Shown piece by piece: positions 41,745-51,205 of a DNA stretch of 64,000 nucleotides. The notes beneath the pieces were generated by a model. It was not told where the DNA came from. It saw only the letters and a program-made list of their open reading frames with translations, and searched no databases. The DNA is from 9FT-COMBO-48-23 sp964400675 (GTDB lineage Bacteria > Chloroflexota > Dehalococcoidia > GIF9 > UBA5629): positions 1-64,000 of the forward strand of contig CAYNVO010000003.1 of assembly GCA_964400675.1 (NCBI GenBank), written 5' to 3'. Made by a program: the position numbers and the translations under genes. The stretch's first letter is position 1. Each line of letters opens with the position of its first letter.

Positions 41745-44594
41745 CTACCTCTTTATTCTGCCGGCGAGGAAGACAGCAACAGGTAAGACAACTAGCAAGA
41801 AGGCTATGGCAATATATGCCCAAATAGGAATATCTAATATCCATGGTAGAGGTTCGGATTCTTCTGCGCTACCGTTTGGTGGGGCTGCCGGTGTGGTGCC
41901 AGGTTGAGGAGTCTTTTCCGCATCAGGTGTTGCGATGCTGAATGACATTATTTTAGACCATTGTCCCTCTCCCGTTTCACCGGTCGCTGCCTGGCTGACC
42001 CTTATTTCCCAGTAGTATTTCTTACCTTTTTCTAAACTGACCGTATCGGGCAATTCCCATCTCGGTGACTGTGGATTCCCTGGCTTTATAGTTTGTTGAG
42101 ATGTTATTTGACTGAAACCTTCATCTTCGGCCAGCCAGAGCTCATATTCTATGGCTACCGTCGGGTGTTTCCATTTGAACACTATGTCCCCAATATCTCC
42201 GGTATCAAGGTATACGGGTATTACCTCATCTATCACCGGTGAAGCTGGTGTTGGAGCCTGGAATAGCACCTCCCGACTTGGCGGAGGTGGTGGCGTATAT
42301 TGAGGGCTTGGAGAAAAGCAGTCATAGAAATTCCACAATTGCCCTGTGGTGGCAGTGTAGGGCCTGTCGTCAATTGCCCACAGGTTAATGCCGGCTGATA
42401 TTTTCAAAGAGACGGGCTCTCTGGTAAAAACAACTCTCGGGGCTAATCCCACGCTCACGCTGTCCCACTCGATATACGGCGGACCAAGCTGTTCCTGTTC
42501 CAGCGTGCGGGCAACTGCAGTGTTACCTCCGTTTGACCAGGCACCATAGAATGTCCCAAGCTGAGCCAGCCCGTAGAAATTTAGCCCCGGTGCTCCCATG
42601 GCTGTCCAGCCGAAGTTTGAGTCTGTGACCCAGTTATAAATGTCGCTTCCAGCGCTGTCGCTGGCAGCATAGATTATTAGGGCATCCCGGAATCGGTAAT
42701 CGGCGATTATATGCATCTGTCCAGGCGCCGGGATAGAAGTGGTTCGCTGGAACGAAACGCCGCCATCCAGTGAGTATGCCACCATGCCTTCAGCGGCATC
42801 GCCGACTACAACAGCGCCTGTTGGTGTAGCGGTGATGCTATGTCCGGTGTTTAAAGTTGTGGCTGCGCTTGGTGACCATTGCCATGTCTGGACGTTGCTG
42901 ACCCCGTGGCGGACGTAATTGTTATCCAGGACATAAATGTGAGACACATCATTAATTCCGGTGACGACAAAATCGGCTACATTAGCCCCCGGCAGAATGC
43001 TATCCCAGGTCTGACCTCCATCCAGAGATTGCCTTAAATCACTTGTTAATCGCGAGGCGAAGTATATAGTCGGGTCATTACCGAAGTTGCTGGTGCGCAT
43101 TATCAGGTCGTTACTTGTTGACAGTAGACACAGTACCCGTTCCCATATCTGTCCTGTAGGCGATCCTGTTGTCTGCCAGATGCTGTCGAAGTTGTTTATC
43201 CCGCCGCGGTTATTGATAGATGCCAGGTATATGACATCTGAAGTCGGAGTAATTGCCACATCGGAGAGAAAACTTATCTCGGTGTCTATCAGGCTGAGCT
43301 GATTCCATGTTCTGCCGTTATCAGGGCTTAGAGATAATGCCGATTCATCCAGTGGAGTGCCGGTCAAATAAGCGCCGGGCCAGCTTGCCGGATTATTGAG
43401 TGGGGCAGAACTGGTGGCGCAGTATGCCCGGCTGCCGTCAGGGCTCCAGATTACCTGGGCATTGGCAAAACCTGAGTTACCGCCTCCAGTCGGCGCCTTT
43501 TGAGCTTGATACCAGCAGGTTCCCGGGCAGCTAGCAGTAGCGTCAGTGAACCATGTTACCCCTGCGGCTGTAGTGGCATTGCCGCGAACTTCGCCAGCCA
43601 GCAGCTTGCCAGAAGCATAGTTACCGTAATAGGCAATGCTGGAAATTCTCAAAGGTGCCGGAGTCGGCATCAGTAGATAGCCGACGGTGTTGTCGAAGCG
43701 GTAGATACCGGCATTTGCTGTCGGTGCATCCAGGCTGACATACATGCGGCGCAGGCTCGGAGCCTGTCCTGAGAAGTCGGCGGGCAGTTCTAGGTCAGCA
43801 GTTATGACTTGAGCTACGTTGGGAGAGGTGCCAGCACCTGCGGTGGTAACCTCCACCGGACCCCAGGCGCCCCAGTTGGTGGTGTTAGCTGCTATGTCGT
43901 GAGTACCAAGATTGATGTAGGTGCCGGCGACATGGGTTGAGACAGTCACCAGGCTGGAATCGGCTCGATAATTTGGGGAAAATTTCGCCGCCAGTGTATC
44001 GCCGCTGAATCCCTGAGATGCCCAACTGCCGATGCCAACCGCCTTGAAAACATAGATGTCTCCGCCACCAGCTCCGGTTCGTGTGCCGATGGCTATGTCA
44101 TAGCTGCCATAATTCGGCGAGATGGCAATGGCACTTATACTACTGGCTGCGGGGCAGTTGGTGTTCTGCCAGTTAGCGCCGCCATTGGTTGATATGAATA
44201 CCCCGCCGGGCAAGCCCCCATTGCTGGTGACCACCGCTACGAAGTTCGGGTTATCCGGCGCCATTGCCACGTTCCATGCGGGCAGGGTGGCGCCAACATT
44301 TGCCAGATGGCTGGACAGGTCATCCCAGGTAACGCCTGAATTCAATGACCTGTAGATTTTGCTGTTAGAAATATCTATCGCATAGAAGGTTCTGCCATCA
44401 ACGCCGACTGCGATGTCGTTTATCTCAGATGGACTGACGATAACGTTACCTGTGCTGCTTGGAGTGCCTACAACGCTCCATTTCATCGTCCCGGCGTTAG
44501 CTAAAGGTGGTTTGGCTGGTATTATGAGGCAGATGATTATAGCTAATGCCAGACCAAGTCCGAGCCTCAGGATATTAAAAGTGGGATTTTTCAT
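41745..44594 (-). CDS. Large secreted BNR/beta-propeller-like protein, C-terminally anchored
   Basis: A 949-aa exported protein: signal peptide (GLGLALAIIICLIIPAKPPLANA), about 700 residues of repeats with Asp-box-like motifs (STNGGANWQNT, SLDGGQTWDSI, SPDNGRTWNQL), a fibronectin-III-like domain (about 780-890), a Pro/Ala linker, and a membrane segment ending AGRIKR. Asp boxes suggest a beta-propeller. Similar proteins are common, function unknown, in Dehalococcoidia envelopes; a surface-layer or sugar-binding role is conceivable. It stands downstream of another surface protein gene. Confidence 0.75.
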   Translation of the reverse strand: MKNPTFNILRLGLGLALAIIICLIIPAKPPLANAGTMKWSVVGTPSSTGNVIVSPSEINDIAVGVDGRTFYAIDISNSKIYRSLNSGVTWDDLSSHLANVGATLPAWNVAMAPDNPNFVAVVTSNGGLPGGVFISTNGGANWQNTNCPAASSISAIAISPNYGSYDIAIGTRTGAGGGDIYVFKAVGIGSWASQGFSGDTLAAKFSPNYRADSSLVTVSTHVAGTYINLGTHDIAANTTNWGAWGPVEVTTAGAGTSPNVAQVITADLELPADFSGQAPSLRRMYVSLDAPTANAGIYRFDNTVGYLLMPTPAPLRISSIAYYGNYASGKLLAGEVRGNATTAAGVTWFTDATASCPGTCWYQAQKAPTGGGNSGFANAQVIWSPDGSRAYCATSSAPLNNPASWPGAYLTGTPLDESALSLSPDNGRTWNQLSLIDTEISFLSDVAITPTSDVIYLASINNRGGINNFDSIWQTTGSPTGQIWERVLCLLSTSNDLIMRTSNFGNDPTIYFASRLTSDLRQSLDGGQTWDSILPGANVADFVVTGINDVSHIYVLDNNYVRHGVSNVQTWQWSPSAATTLNTGHSITATPTGAVVVGDAAEGMVAYSLDGGVSFQRTTSIPAPGQMHIIADYRFRDALIIYAASDSAGSDIYNWVTDSNFGWTAMGAPGLNFYGLAQLGTFYGAWSNGGNTAVARTLEQEQLGPPYIEWDSVSVGLAPRVVFTREPVSLKISAGINLWAIDDRPYTATTGQLWNFYDCFSPSPQYTPPPPPSREVLFQAPTPASPVIDEVIPVYLDTGDIGDIVFKWKHPTVAIEYELWLAEDEGFSQITSQQTIKPGNPQSPRWELPDTVSLEKGKKYYWEIRVSQAATGETGEGQWSKIMSFSIATPDAEKTPQPGTTPAAPPNGSAEESEPLPWILDIPIWAYIAIAFLLVVLPVAVFLAGRIKR

Positions 44595-44725
44595 CGACTT
44601 TTTCCTGTTATTAGCAGATATTAGCCTCCTGTCGTTCTGGGGGAGCTAAACGACCGAAGAATAACACAGTTTTGCTATTACTCTAAATTTCCTCTTCGAG
44701 TGAGTAGGGGTCTATTTGCGGTTTC

Positions 44726-46897
44726 TCATGACATGGTTTCGTGGGGTAGCTTGTCGGGGGGAACAATCTCTGTGTCTGTCACCTCAATTAGCGGCATGCC
44801 ATCAGTATAGTGAGGTGCAGGTGGTGTGAATTCCTGACCGGGCGCATAGGTGCTTTCTTCAGTTATCGTGTTAATCAGGCTGTATACTATTTCTACGCTG
44901 CCTTCGTGAGGTTCTTTGTGCTTGCGTGGCAGCCAGCAGTTGAGTATTTCCCACTCCTGGTATATATATCGTCTCCAGGTGATAGCCAGACCGGTCATAC
45001 CTTCGGTTGCCTTTTTGCCACTGGCTGGTGGAGTTATAGTCCTGGTTTCTAGCTGTTTCCACTGACTGGATACTATTCTCAATGGCTTTTTCGCGGTAAA
45101 GTTACATGTTGTGGGTGCCTCTTCACTTGCGGCTTCTGCCTCCTCTACTTCCTCTGCAGTTGGTGGTGTTGGTGCTTTTAGCTGTCTATCCTCTTTAACG
45201 GTTTTAGCTTGAGGCAACGCTGTACCTGATGGTGTGGACTTTATCTCTTCTTCATACATCTGTAGAAGCTCACCGAACTTTTCCATGAGCTGCTCTCTGG
45301 TTGTCGCCGGTCCCAGTTTTGGCTTGTCTCCGCCTATCATAACCACTGTGGTTTGAGGTGGTGGTATGGGTTGGGGAGGTGGAGGGGGCATGTATGGATA
45401 GTAAGGTGGAGGTGGCGGTGCTGGTTTTGGTTGCAGGCTGCGCAGCAAGAGGTATAAGCCGTAGCCGCCCAGTATAAGCAGGATAATTGTTGCCGGTATC
45501 ATGACGAACGGCATAGTGTAGTCGGGTTCCCAGTCTATAGTTATTGTCTTGGGGGCATCCATGGGCGTAGAGCCGCTGGATTTAACGGCGTTTAACTTGC
45601 CGCCGAAGACGCCGATAATTCCAGACATACGAACCTGCGCATCTGTCATGCTCCATTCGGCTGTGCTGCCAGACTTGTACCAATCACTGCCCTCTGCTTC
45701 ACCGTAAGGTGATGTCAGGGTCAGTCTGTAATAGGTGTCATAGTAAGCAGTACAGGTTCCGGCTGCATTAACGGTCAGGCTTAGCTCTCTACCGGGAACT
45801 GTCTCGCCCGTAGGTAGTTTCCAGTAAGCGAAGCGGTACTGCGTGCCCTGGGCGTCGGGGTCATTAACCTGGTCAGGGGCAAGATTTTTCAAGACATAGC
45901 CTTCCTTATACCAGCCTGCGCCTGATATTTGACCAATTTTAGAAGGCTCCGTTTTGAGCTCGATAGAATACTCGGTGTAATAGGGAAATATGGCATCATA
46001 TGAATACTCGGTAACTGTTATTTTATCTACCTCAGCTTTGAACCTGATACCGGAATCGGTCGGATGCTGCACAGTAGGGTCGACGCTTATAGTTCTTACC
46101 GCACCTAAATCGAGGCTGATTTTTGTGGACTCACCGCCTCGCAGCGTGACCGTGGGGGTTGCTCCTACGTATACTTTCGTCTGGCCGACTTTAAGTCCGT
46201 TGCCGATGGTAACTGTAGCCTCATAGCCTCCCTTTTCCACTATGATACTAAAGCTCTGTTGCCCCGTTATAGCTGGGGTTGAGCTATCTTTGGCTTCAAC
46301 TACAAAACTATAGCTGCCGGCACTGCCTTTGGCTGGAATACCTGAGATGTAGCCTACGCTTGCATTTAGCATTAGTCCTGTAGGTAATGTACCGCTCATT
46401 ATTGACCAGGTGTATGGTGATGTTCCGCCGCTGACACCTATCGTAGCGTTATAGCTCTCACCCTCCTTTGCCTGTGCCAGAGTTGTTGTAATGAATGTGA
46501 GTGGAGGTTGGATAATGGTGAGAACAAATGCTCGCGTGTCAGTGGCTAATGTTCCATCGGTAACCCGGGCGGTAAAATTGAAGGTGCCGGCTATTGCTGG
46601 TGTACCTGAAACAGTACCTGTGGCATCGAGACCTAACCCTGTCGGTAAACCTCCAGTTATAATAGTCCATGCGTAAGGTGGAGTACCTCCCACAGCTTGC
46701 AGCGACGTATAGTAAGCGCCTCCCATCTGACCTTGTGGTAGAAGTGGTGAGGTGGTGATAACAGGTTGTGCTAGAACAGGGCTCGCAATCAGGGATGCGA
46801 AACCTAGAAGTACAAGCATGCAAACCAGGGTCAGGCAAATCCCTCGACCGATGGCTAATTTCATGGTAGGGCGTTCATTCCGGCGGATGGATTTCAT
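44726..46897 (-). CDS. Secreted protein with two putative Ig (He_PIG) domains and cytoplasmic tail
   Basis: A 723-aa protein. After a signal peptide come two He_PIG domains (GGTPPYAWTIITGGLPTGL; GGTSPYTWSIMSGTLPTGL), a PEGA-like segment, further beta repeats, one membrane segment near residue 490 (VMIPATIILLILGGYGLYLL), a Pro-rich stretch (PPPPYYPYMPPPPP) and a 200-residue tail that should be cytoplasmic. ATG 46897 or ATG 46864 (MKLAIGRG) could start it; the second puts the signal nearer the N-terminus. Its gene precedes the propeller protein; the two may be surface partners. Confidence 0.7.
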   Translation of the reverse strand: MKSIRRNERPTMKLAIGRGICLTLVCMLVLLGFASLIASPVLAQPVITTSPLLPQGQMGGAYYTSLQAVGGTPPYAWTIITGGLPTGLGLDATGTVSGTPAIAGTFNFTARVTDGTLATDTRAFVLTIIQPPLTFITTTLAQAKEGESYNATIGVSGGTSPYTWSIMSGTLPTGLMLNASVGYISGIPAKGSAGSYSFVVEAKDSSTPAITGQQSFSIIVEKGGYEATVTIGNGLKVGQTKVYVGATPTVTLRGGESTKISLDLGAVRTISVDPTVQHPTDSGIRFKAEVDKITVTEYSYDAIFPYYTEYSIELKTEPSKIGQISGAGWYKEGYVLKNLAPDQVNDPDAQGTQYRFAYWKLPTGETVPGRELSLTVNAAGTCTAYYDTYYRLTLTSPYGEAEGSDWYKSGSTAEWSMTDAQVRMSGIIGVFGGKLNAVKSSGSTPMDAPKTITIDWEPDYTMPFVMIPATIILLILGGYGLYLLLRSLQPKPAPPPPPYYPYMPPPPPQPIPPPQTTVVMIGGDKPKLGPATTREQLMEKFGELLQMYEEEIKSTPSGTALPQAKTVKEDRQLKAPTPPTAEEVEEAEAASEEAPTTCNFTAKKPLRIVSSQWKQLETRTITPPASGKKATEGMTGLAITWRRYIYQEWEILNCWLPRKHKEPHEGSVEIVYSLINTITEESTYAPGQEFTPPAPHYTDGMPLIEVTDTEIVPPDKLPHETMS

Positions 46898-46951
46898 CTG
46901 TTACATCTATTATAGTCGCCAAATCACCTTTTGTCGACATCAAACGAGAGC

Positions 46952-47539
46952 TTATTCGCTATTCGGAGTGCCCTGCTTCTGAACCTCTGGAATCACTCTC
47001 CTGCGATAGGTATAACGTTTCTGTGTCCACACGCCACTGAAAAAGCTCCGGTTTAGCAGATATCGGTTATCGGCTACATTTAAGAGGTCCTTGGATGCCC
47101 CGCCTTCAAAGTAGGCCACCTCGACATGCTTACCCATGTTCTTTACAGCTTGAAGGGCATAGGCAAAATCAGAATCACCGCTGACGAGGACTGCCACATC
47201 ATAGAAGTCGTTCCAGGCAAAATATAGCAGGTCTGTAGCCAGCATAATATCTATGCCTTTCTCAACAGGGACACCCTGTGCCACCTTGGTGCCCCCCAAT
47301 CTGATCTCCAGATATGGCGTCTTGCGCAGGTTATCGAGGAACTCCTGTTGGTCTCGATAGCTGTCGGGCCTTTGAGCCGGGTCCTGTAAGACATTGTAGT
47401 AATATGTTCGGAACAAGCGCCTGGAGCCACATAGCTTGCTGGCGAACTCAGCAAAGTTGAGGTTGTGGCGTCCGAAGTTACTGCGTAGACCGTGATATAG
47501 ATTGCTTCCGTCTATGAATATTGCGACTCTATCATCCAT
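46952..47539 (-). CDS. NYN-domain (LabA/DUF88) ribonuclease-like protein
   Basis: A 195-aa protein of the PIN-like NYN superfamily: FIDGSNLYHGLRSN at the N-terminus (first acidic residue), EKGIDIMLATDLLYFAW in the middle and VLVSGDSDFAYALQAV (acidic cluster) place the catalytic Asp residues as in LabA/DUF88 proteins. Probably an RNA nuclease; target unknown. ATG 47539 begins MDDRVAIF. It is followed 55 nt downstream by the surface-protein gene. Confidence 0.88.
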   Translation of the reverse strand: MDDRVAIFIDGSNLYHGLRSNFGRHNLNFAEFASKLCGSRRLFRTYYYNVLQDPAQRPDSYRDQQEFLDNLRKTPYLEIRLGGTKVAQGVPVEKGIDIMLATDLLYFAWNDFYDVAVLVSGDSDFAYALQAVKNMGKHVEVAYFEGGASKDLLNVADNRYLLNRSFFSGVWTQKRYTYRRRVIPEVQKQGTPNSE

Positions 47540-47745
47540 GACATTCCCCCTCTAGGCCTGTTAGTAGCCTTTGATGGTTGACATTATACCATCGTCTATG
47601 GCAGACGTATATATTAACATTCAGCTGATTGTATAGGCTCTTCATTTATCCGCACGGCGATTAGCGTGCTGCTTATGATTGACAGGTATCTGTACGCCGT
47701 GCTATTCTGCCTTCTCGTAACAGGCAGGAAGGAGCGTCTACGTTT

Positions 47746-48357
47746 ATGAAGTCGAAGCGAGTAGGTAAAAGGACACCGGAACAGGAATTGAGGTTGGACC
47801 TCAATGTACCAAACGTTGTGACTGCGGTGCGTGTGGTGATGGCGTGTGTTATTTTCTGGCTCTTGTGGCAGGGAGAGTTCCTGGCGGCAGGTATTTTAAT
47901 TCTTATTGCTGCGGCTACCGACGGACTGGACGGCTTGCTGGCTCGCAGACTCGGGCAGTCAAGCCTGGGTGGGTCTATTTTCGACATGGTGGCTGACGAG
48001 ATACTATTTATGCCCAGCCTGATTCTAGCCATAGTAGTGGGGTTGTTCGCAAGGACAGACCACCTGATGCCTTTCAATCCCTATCCATACGCGGTACTGG
48101 CTCTTGCCGGAGGAGTTGCGGTGTTTGCAGGCATAGGCACATTTCTATGGAAACGTCGGAGTCGCAACATAGAGTTTCCTACTCCCACAGGTGTGGCTAA
48201 GGTCAACTTCTGGTTCTGGCTGGCGCCGCTGGTGGTAGCCGTTTTTGGAATTGGCCCTGACTGGTTGCTTGCCACGCTGATGTATATGGCGATTGTCTCC
48301 ACCATTCTAACATTCTATTCCTATCTCAAGAAGGGCGGCTACGTTTTCACTGACTGA
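47746..48357 (+). CDS. CDP-alcohol phosphatidyltransferase family protein
   Basis: A 203-aa membrane enzyme. The full CDP-OH-P motif is present from about residue 65: D-G-L-D-G-L-L-A-R, then G and two Asp at the correct spacing (GGSIFDMVADE). It should join a CDP-activated lipid to an alcohol such as glycerol phosphate or inositol phosphate. Four to six membrane segments. ATG 47746 is preceded by AGGAAGGAG. The gene at 48420 is on the same strand 62 nt downstream. Confidence 0.88.
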   Translation: MKSKRVGKRTPEQELRLDLNVPNVVTAVRVVMACVIFWLLWQGEFLAAGILILIAAATDGLDGLLARRLGQSSLGGSIFDMVADEILFMPSLILAIVVGLFARTDHLMPFNPYPYAVLALAGGVAVFAGIGTFLWKRRSRNIEFPTPTGVAKVNFWFWLAPLVVAVFGIGPDWLLATLMYMAIVSTILTFYSYLKKGGYVFTD

Positions 48358-48419
48358 CTTTGTATCCGGTCTCGCTCGACAGATTCATGCCTGACGTGGT
48401 GTAAGATACGGAGAGTAAG

Positions 48420-48785
48420 GTGATATACGAGCATTTCCGGCAGCCTGTAATTCCCAGAGCTGCATTTTTTCTCCGCGTTGGCTGGCATGTTTTTATCGCT
48501 CTGGGTATTGTCATCGTTTCGCTGGGGATTGGCATTGTCGGCTACCATGAGTTAGAAGGCTTATCCTGGATTGATTCTACGGTTAATGCCGCCATGATTC
48601 TCGGTGGCATGGGGCCCCTGAATCAGCTACAAACCGATGCCGGCAAGCTGTTTGCCTCATTCTATGCGCTGTTTTCCGGAATAATCTTTCTTGTTGCCAT
48701 TGCCATCCTGCTTGCCCCGGTCGTGCACCGGTTCCTCCATAGATTTCATTTCGATTTCGACTCTGAGAGTTCAACCGGGGACTGA
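48420..48785 (+). CDS. Small two-segment membrane protein
   Basis: A 121-aa protein with two membrane segments (about 20-45 and 80-105) separated by a loop with LSWIDSTVNAAMILGGMGPL. This loop between two helices recalls the pore region of small K+-channel-like proteins (W-x-D-x-x-x-N-A-A-M-I-L), but there is no TVGYG filter, so it is not a normal channel. GTG 48420 is the start. Conserved-looking hypothetical. Confidence 0.6.
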   Translation: MIYEHFRQPVIPRAAFFLRVGWHVFIALGIVIVSLGIGIVGYHELEGLSWIDSTVNAAMILGGMGPLNQLQTDAGKLFASFYALFSGIIFLVAIAILLAPVVHRFLHRFHFDFDSESSTGD

Positions 48786-48838
48786 TTCACTCCGGAATTG
48801 CACTTCACAATTTGATGATGTATAGGAGGTAAAGGAAT

Positions 48839-49870
48839 ATGCGTACAGTTATATTAGCCGATGGCAAACTGGTTATAAAAGACGTACCTAAACCTTCCCC
48901 CGGGCACGAAGAAGTCCTAGTCAAGATTACCACTGCAGGTGTTTGCCACTCGGATTTACATCTGGTTAAGGGAGATTGGCCTGCCTTTGTCCGACCATTC
49001 CCAATTCCGATGGGTCATGAAGGCATAGGAATAGTCGAGGAGCTGGGTCCTGGAGCGGAGAAATATATACAGAAAGGCGATAGGGTTATATTGGGTCTCG
49101 GTGGCTCAGGCGGAGGATACTGGTGTGGCGCTTGTGAATATTGCCTTAGTGGCAGACCCAGGCTCTGCAAGCAGGCTAAGGGCATTATCGGTGCCTATGC
49201 CGATTACATTTCGGTCTGGGCGAAGTCATTAGTAAAGCTGCCTGAGGAAATAAGCGACAGGGAGGTTCCACTGGCATGCGGAGGATTAACAGCCTATAGC
49301 GCCGTCAAAAAGCTTATCAAATTCGATGTTGTACCAGGCAAGCCGGTAGCCATTATTGGCGCGGCGGGTGGGCTTGGGCACTATGGAGTGCAGGTAGCCA
49401 GGGCGTTCGGGTATAAAGTAGTCGGAGTTGATGTGGGCAAAGAAAAAATAGAGTTTGTGAAGAATCTGGGTGCTGATTATGCCGTGGATGTAAGCGAAGC
49501 AGTCGAATTCGTCAAGGAGAAGTTTGGTGGCGTGTACGCCAGCATCGTATTTTCACCCAAAATAGCCGGCTTTGAGCTTGGATTAAAGTTGTTGAAACGT
49601 GGAGGAGTATTCGTGGGCGTAGGAATGCCCGCGGTGAGCGAAGGAACAATATCGATGACTCCGGTGGAGCTGTTAGCCAGGGACCTGCTCATAATGGCGT
49701 CGGCGGTGGGTACAGTGGAGGAAATGAGAGAATTGGTTCAACTGGCAGCCGATGGAAAAGTCAAAACTCACGTAAGTAGAGTTGCCGGCTTATCGGAAAT
49801 CAGCCAGGTACTTGAGGAGCTGGAGGAAGGAAAGTACGCCGGCAGAGCCATTATTGATATGACGAAATAG
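48839..49870 (+). CDS. Zinc-dependent alcohol dehydrogenase
   Basis: A 343-aa medium-chain dehydrogenase. Catalytic zinc ligands: Cys in GVCHSDLH (about residue 38) and His in GHEGIG (about 61). The structural zinc site has four Cys (CGACEYC and RLC). Rossmann motif GAAGGLGHYG near residue 175 suggests NAD. Ribosome site AGGAGG is 9 nt before ATG 48839. The substrate is not deducible. It is flanked by short related sequences (48784 and 49875). Confidence 0.93.
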   Translation: MRTVILADGKLVIKDVPKPSPGHEEVLVKITTAGVCHSDLHLVKGDWPAFVRPFPIPMGHEGIGIVEELGPGAEKYIQKGDRVILGLGGSGGGYWCGACEYCLSGRPRLCKQAKGIIGAYADYISVWAKSLVKLPEEISDREVPLACGGLTAYSAVKKLIKFDVVPGKPVAIIGAAGGLGHYGVQVARAFGYKVVGVDVGKEKIEFVKNLGADYAVDVSEAVEFVKEKFGGVYASIVFSPKIAGFELGLKLLKRGGVFVGVGMPAVSEGTISMTPVELLARDLLIMASAVGTVEEMRELVQLAADGKVKTHVSRVAGLSEISQVLEELEEGKYAGRAIIDMTK

Positions 49871-49903
49871 AGGAGCTGATTCAGCCCGGAACTGCACTAA
49901 ACG

Positions 49904-50974
49904 TCATGTAGTGTGATTATTCAAGTAACACTGAAAGCCATCCAAATGGATGTCAATTTCCTGCTTCAGCATTGGAAATAGTCGTTTACATTTCATTATG
50001 ATGGCTCTTCGCTTGATGTCTTCATTTTTTTTACGGCCGTAACAGTCAACAACCTGCAATTTGGTGTGCATCCCCAGTGAACGGGAAAATAAATTCACCA
50101 CCTTGCGATCATATTCTGGAAACGAATAACCGATTACTGTGACTATGTTCGCTGTTTTCAATTCCTTCTCTGCTGAAGACCAAAGAGGCTGAATCATCTT
50201 GGGGTATGGTTCATACGGAATAATTATGAAAGGTTGGACAGATTCGCCACAATTTTCAGAACACCTCTTATTATCGAAAAAATTCTTGAACATGAAAGGA
50301 TAATACAGATGTAGATGATTACAGGAAGGACAAATCCCCCAATCGATAGACCCGTTAAGTTTGATAAGTTTTATGGGGTTGTTTTGTGCATAGAATTTTT
50401 TACGCTTATCGTCAATCCAATCAAATTTAAGCAAATAATCAAAGTAGACATTTGCATCAAAGTCTTCGTGTAAAAGAACGTCGAAATTGAAAGAAAGTAT
50501 TGCAACTTGGCCTGGGTGATTGCTCTTCAAAACTCTGTCTATGAATCTCTTGTATAGAAGGTTTTCATGGCCAATGCTGGACTCTGCTAAGTGCTCAAAA
50601 ATTAACCTTCTAACGAGTTCTACCCCCTTGATATCTCCATTTTGTTGTAACATCATCAGGATTTCATCAACGTAACGCCTTTTGTTCCGTAGCCTTTTAT
50701 TCAGTATGCCACGTGTATCGAAAACCATATCGCCTCTCTCATCCCATTCTTTAAGAAGAAATTCGTATTCTGGATAAATTGATGCAGCTAATTTAAGGAA
50801 TTCACGATAATTGGAGAATCTTTCATTCTCCTCTTGAAGATCTGGACTCCCATTGTCATTATATGGAAGAAGTCGCCCACAATCCAACGGATAGTTCCAG
50901 ACTAAGTCCCTTCCTAGTGGGGTATTGGCAGATGCTGCAGATGCTCCGGCCCCAAAAACATATACATGTTTCAT
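49904..50974 (-). CDS. SIR2-like domain protein
   Basis: A 356-aa protein with the SIR2-like NAD-binding pattern: VFGAGASAASA at the N-terminus, LSFNFDVLLHED in the middle (N-F-D site), KLNGSIDW and VIGYSFPEYDRKVV near the C-terminus. Two Cys pairs (CPSC and CSENC) suggest an inserted zinc ribbon. SIR2-like domains of this type occur in bacterial defence proteins, where they deplete NAD+ on phage infection. Gene and neighbours look visibly richer in A+T than the cob genes. It lies 231 nt downstream of the nuclease gene, same strand. Confidence 0.75.
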   Translation of the reverse strand: MKHVYVFGAGASAASANTPLGRDLVWNYPLDCGRLLPYNDNGSPDLQEENERFSNYREFLKLAASIYPEYEFLLKEWDERGDMVFDTRGILNKRLRNKRRYVDEILMMLQQNGDIKGVELVRRLIFEHLAESSIGHENLLYKRFIDRVLKSNHPGQVAILSFNFDVLLHEDFDANVYFDYLLKFDWIDDKRKKFYAQNNPIKLIKLNGSIDWGICPSCNHLHLYYPFMFKNFFDNKRCSENCGESVQPFIIIPYEPYPKMIQPLWSSAEKELKTANIVTVIGYSFPEYDRKVVNLFSRSLGMHTKLQVVDCYGRKKNEDIKRRAIIMKCKRLFPMLKQEIDIHLDGFQCYLNNHTT

Positions 50975-51205
50975 TTTACTTCATGCCACCTCCCCCTTTT
51001 TAATGCTTGCCAATTAACCCAAGCGAGGTTATTTTTTCTTAGCATTTCCACACTTTTAGGTAATACTTCGTTGTTGAAGACAAGCCTACTATTCACAGCA
51101 ATGATTTTATACTCCTATTAGCCTTAAGGCAATTTGCGACACAAGCTGCATCTGCACAATCAAGCCAAAAAGTAAACTCGGGTTTTACTGGTATTTCGTC
51201 CGTTT

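Noticed and set aside
48420..48785. Potassium channel
   Set aside because: Two helices and a pore-like loop but no selectivity-filter sequence.
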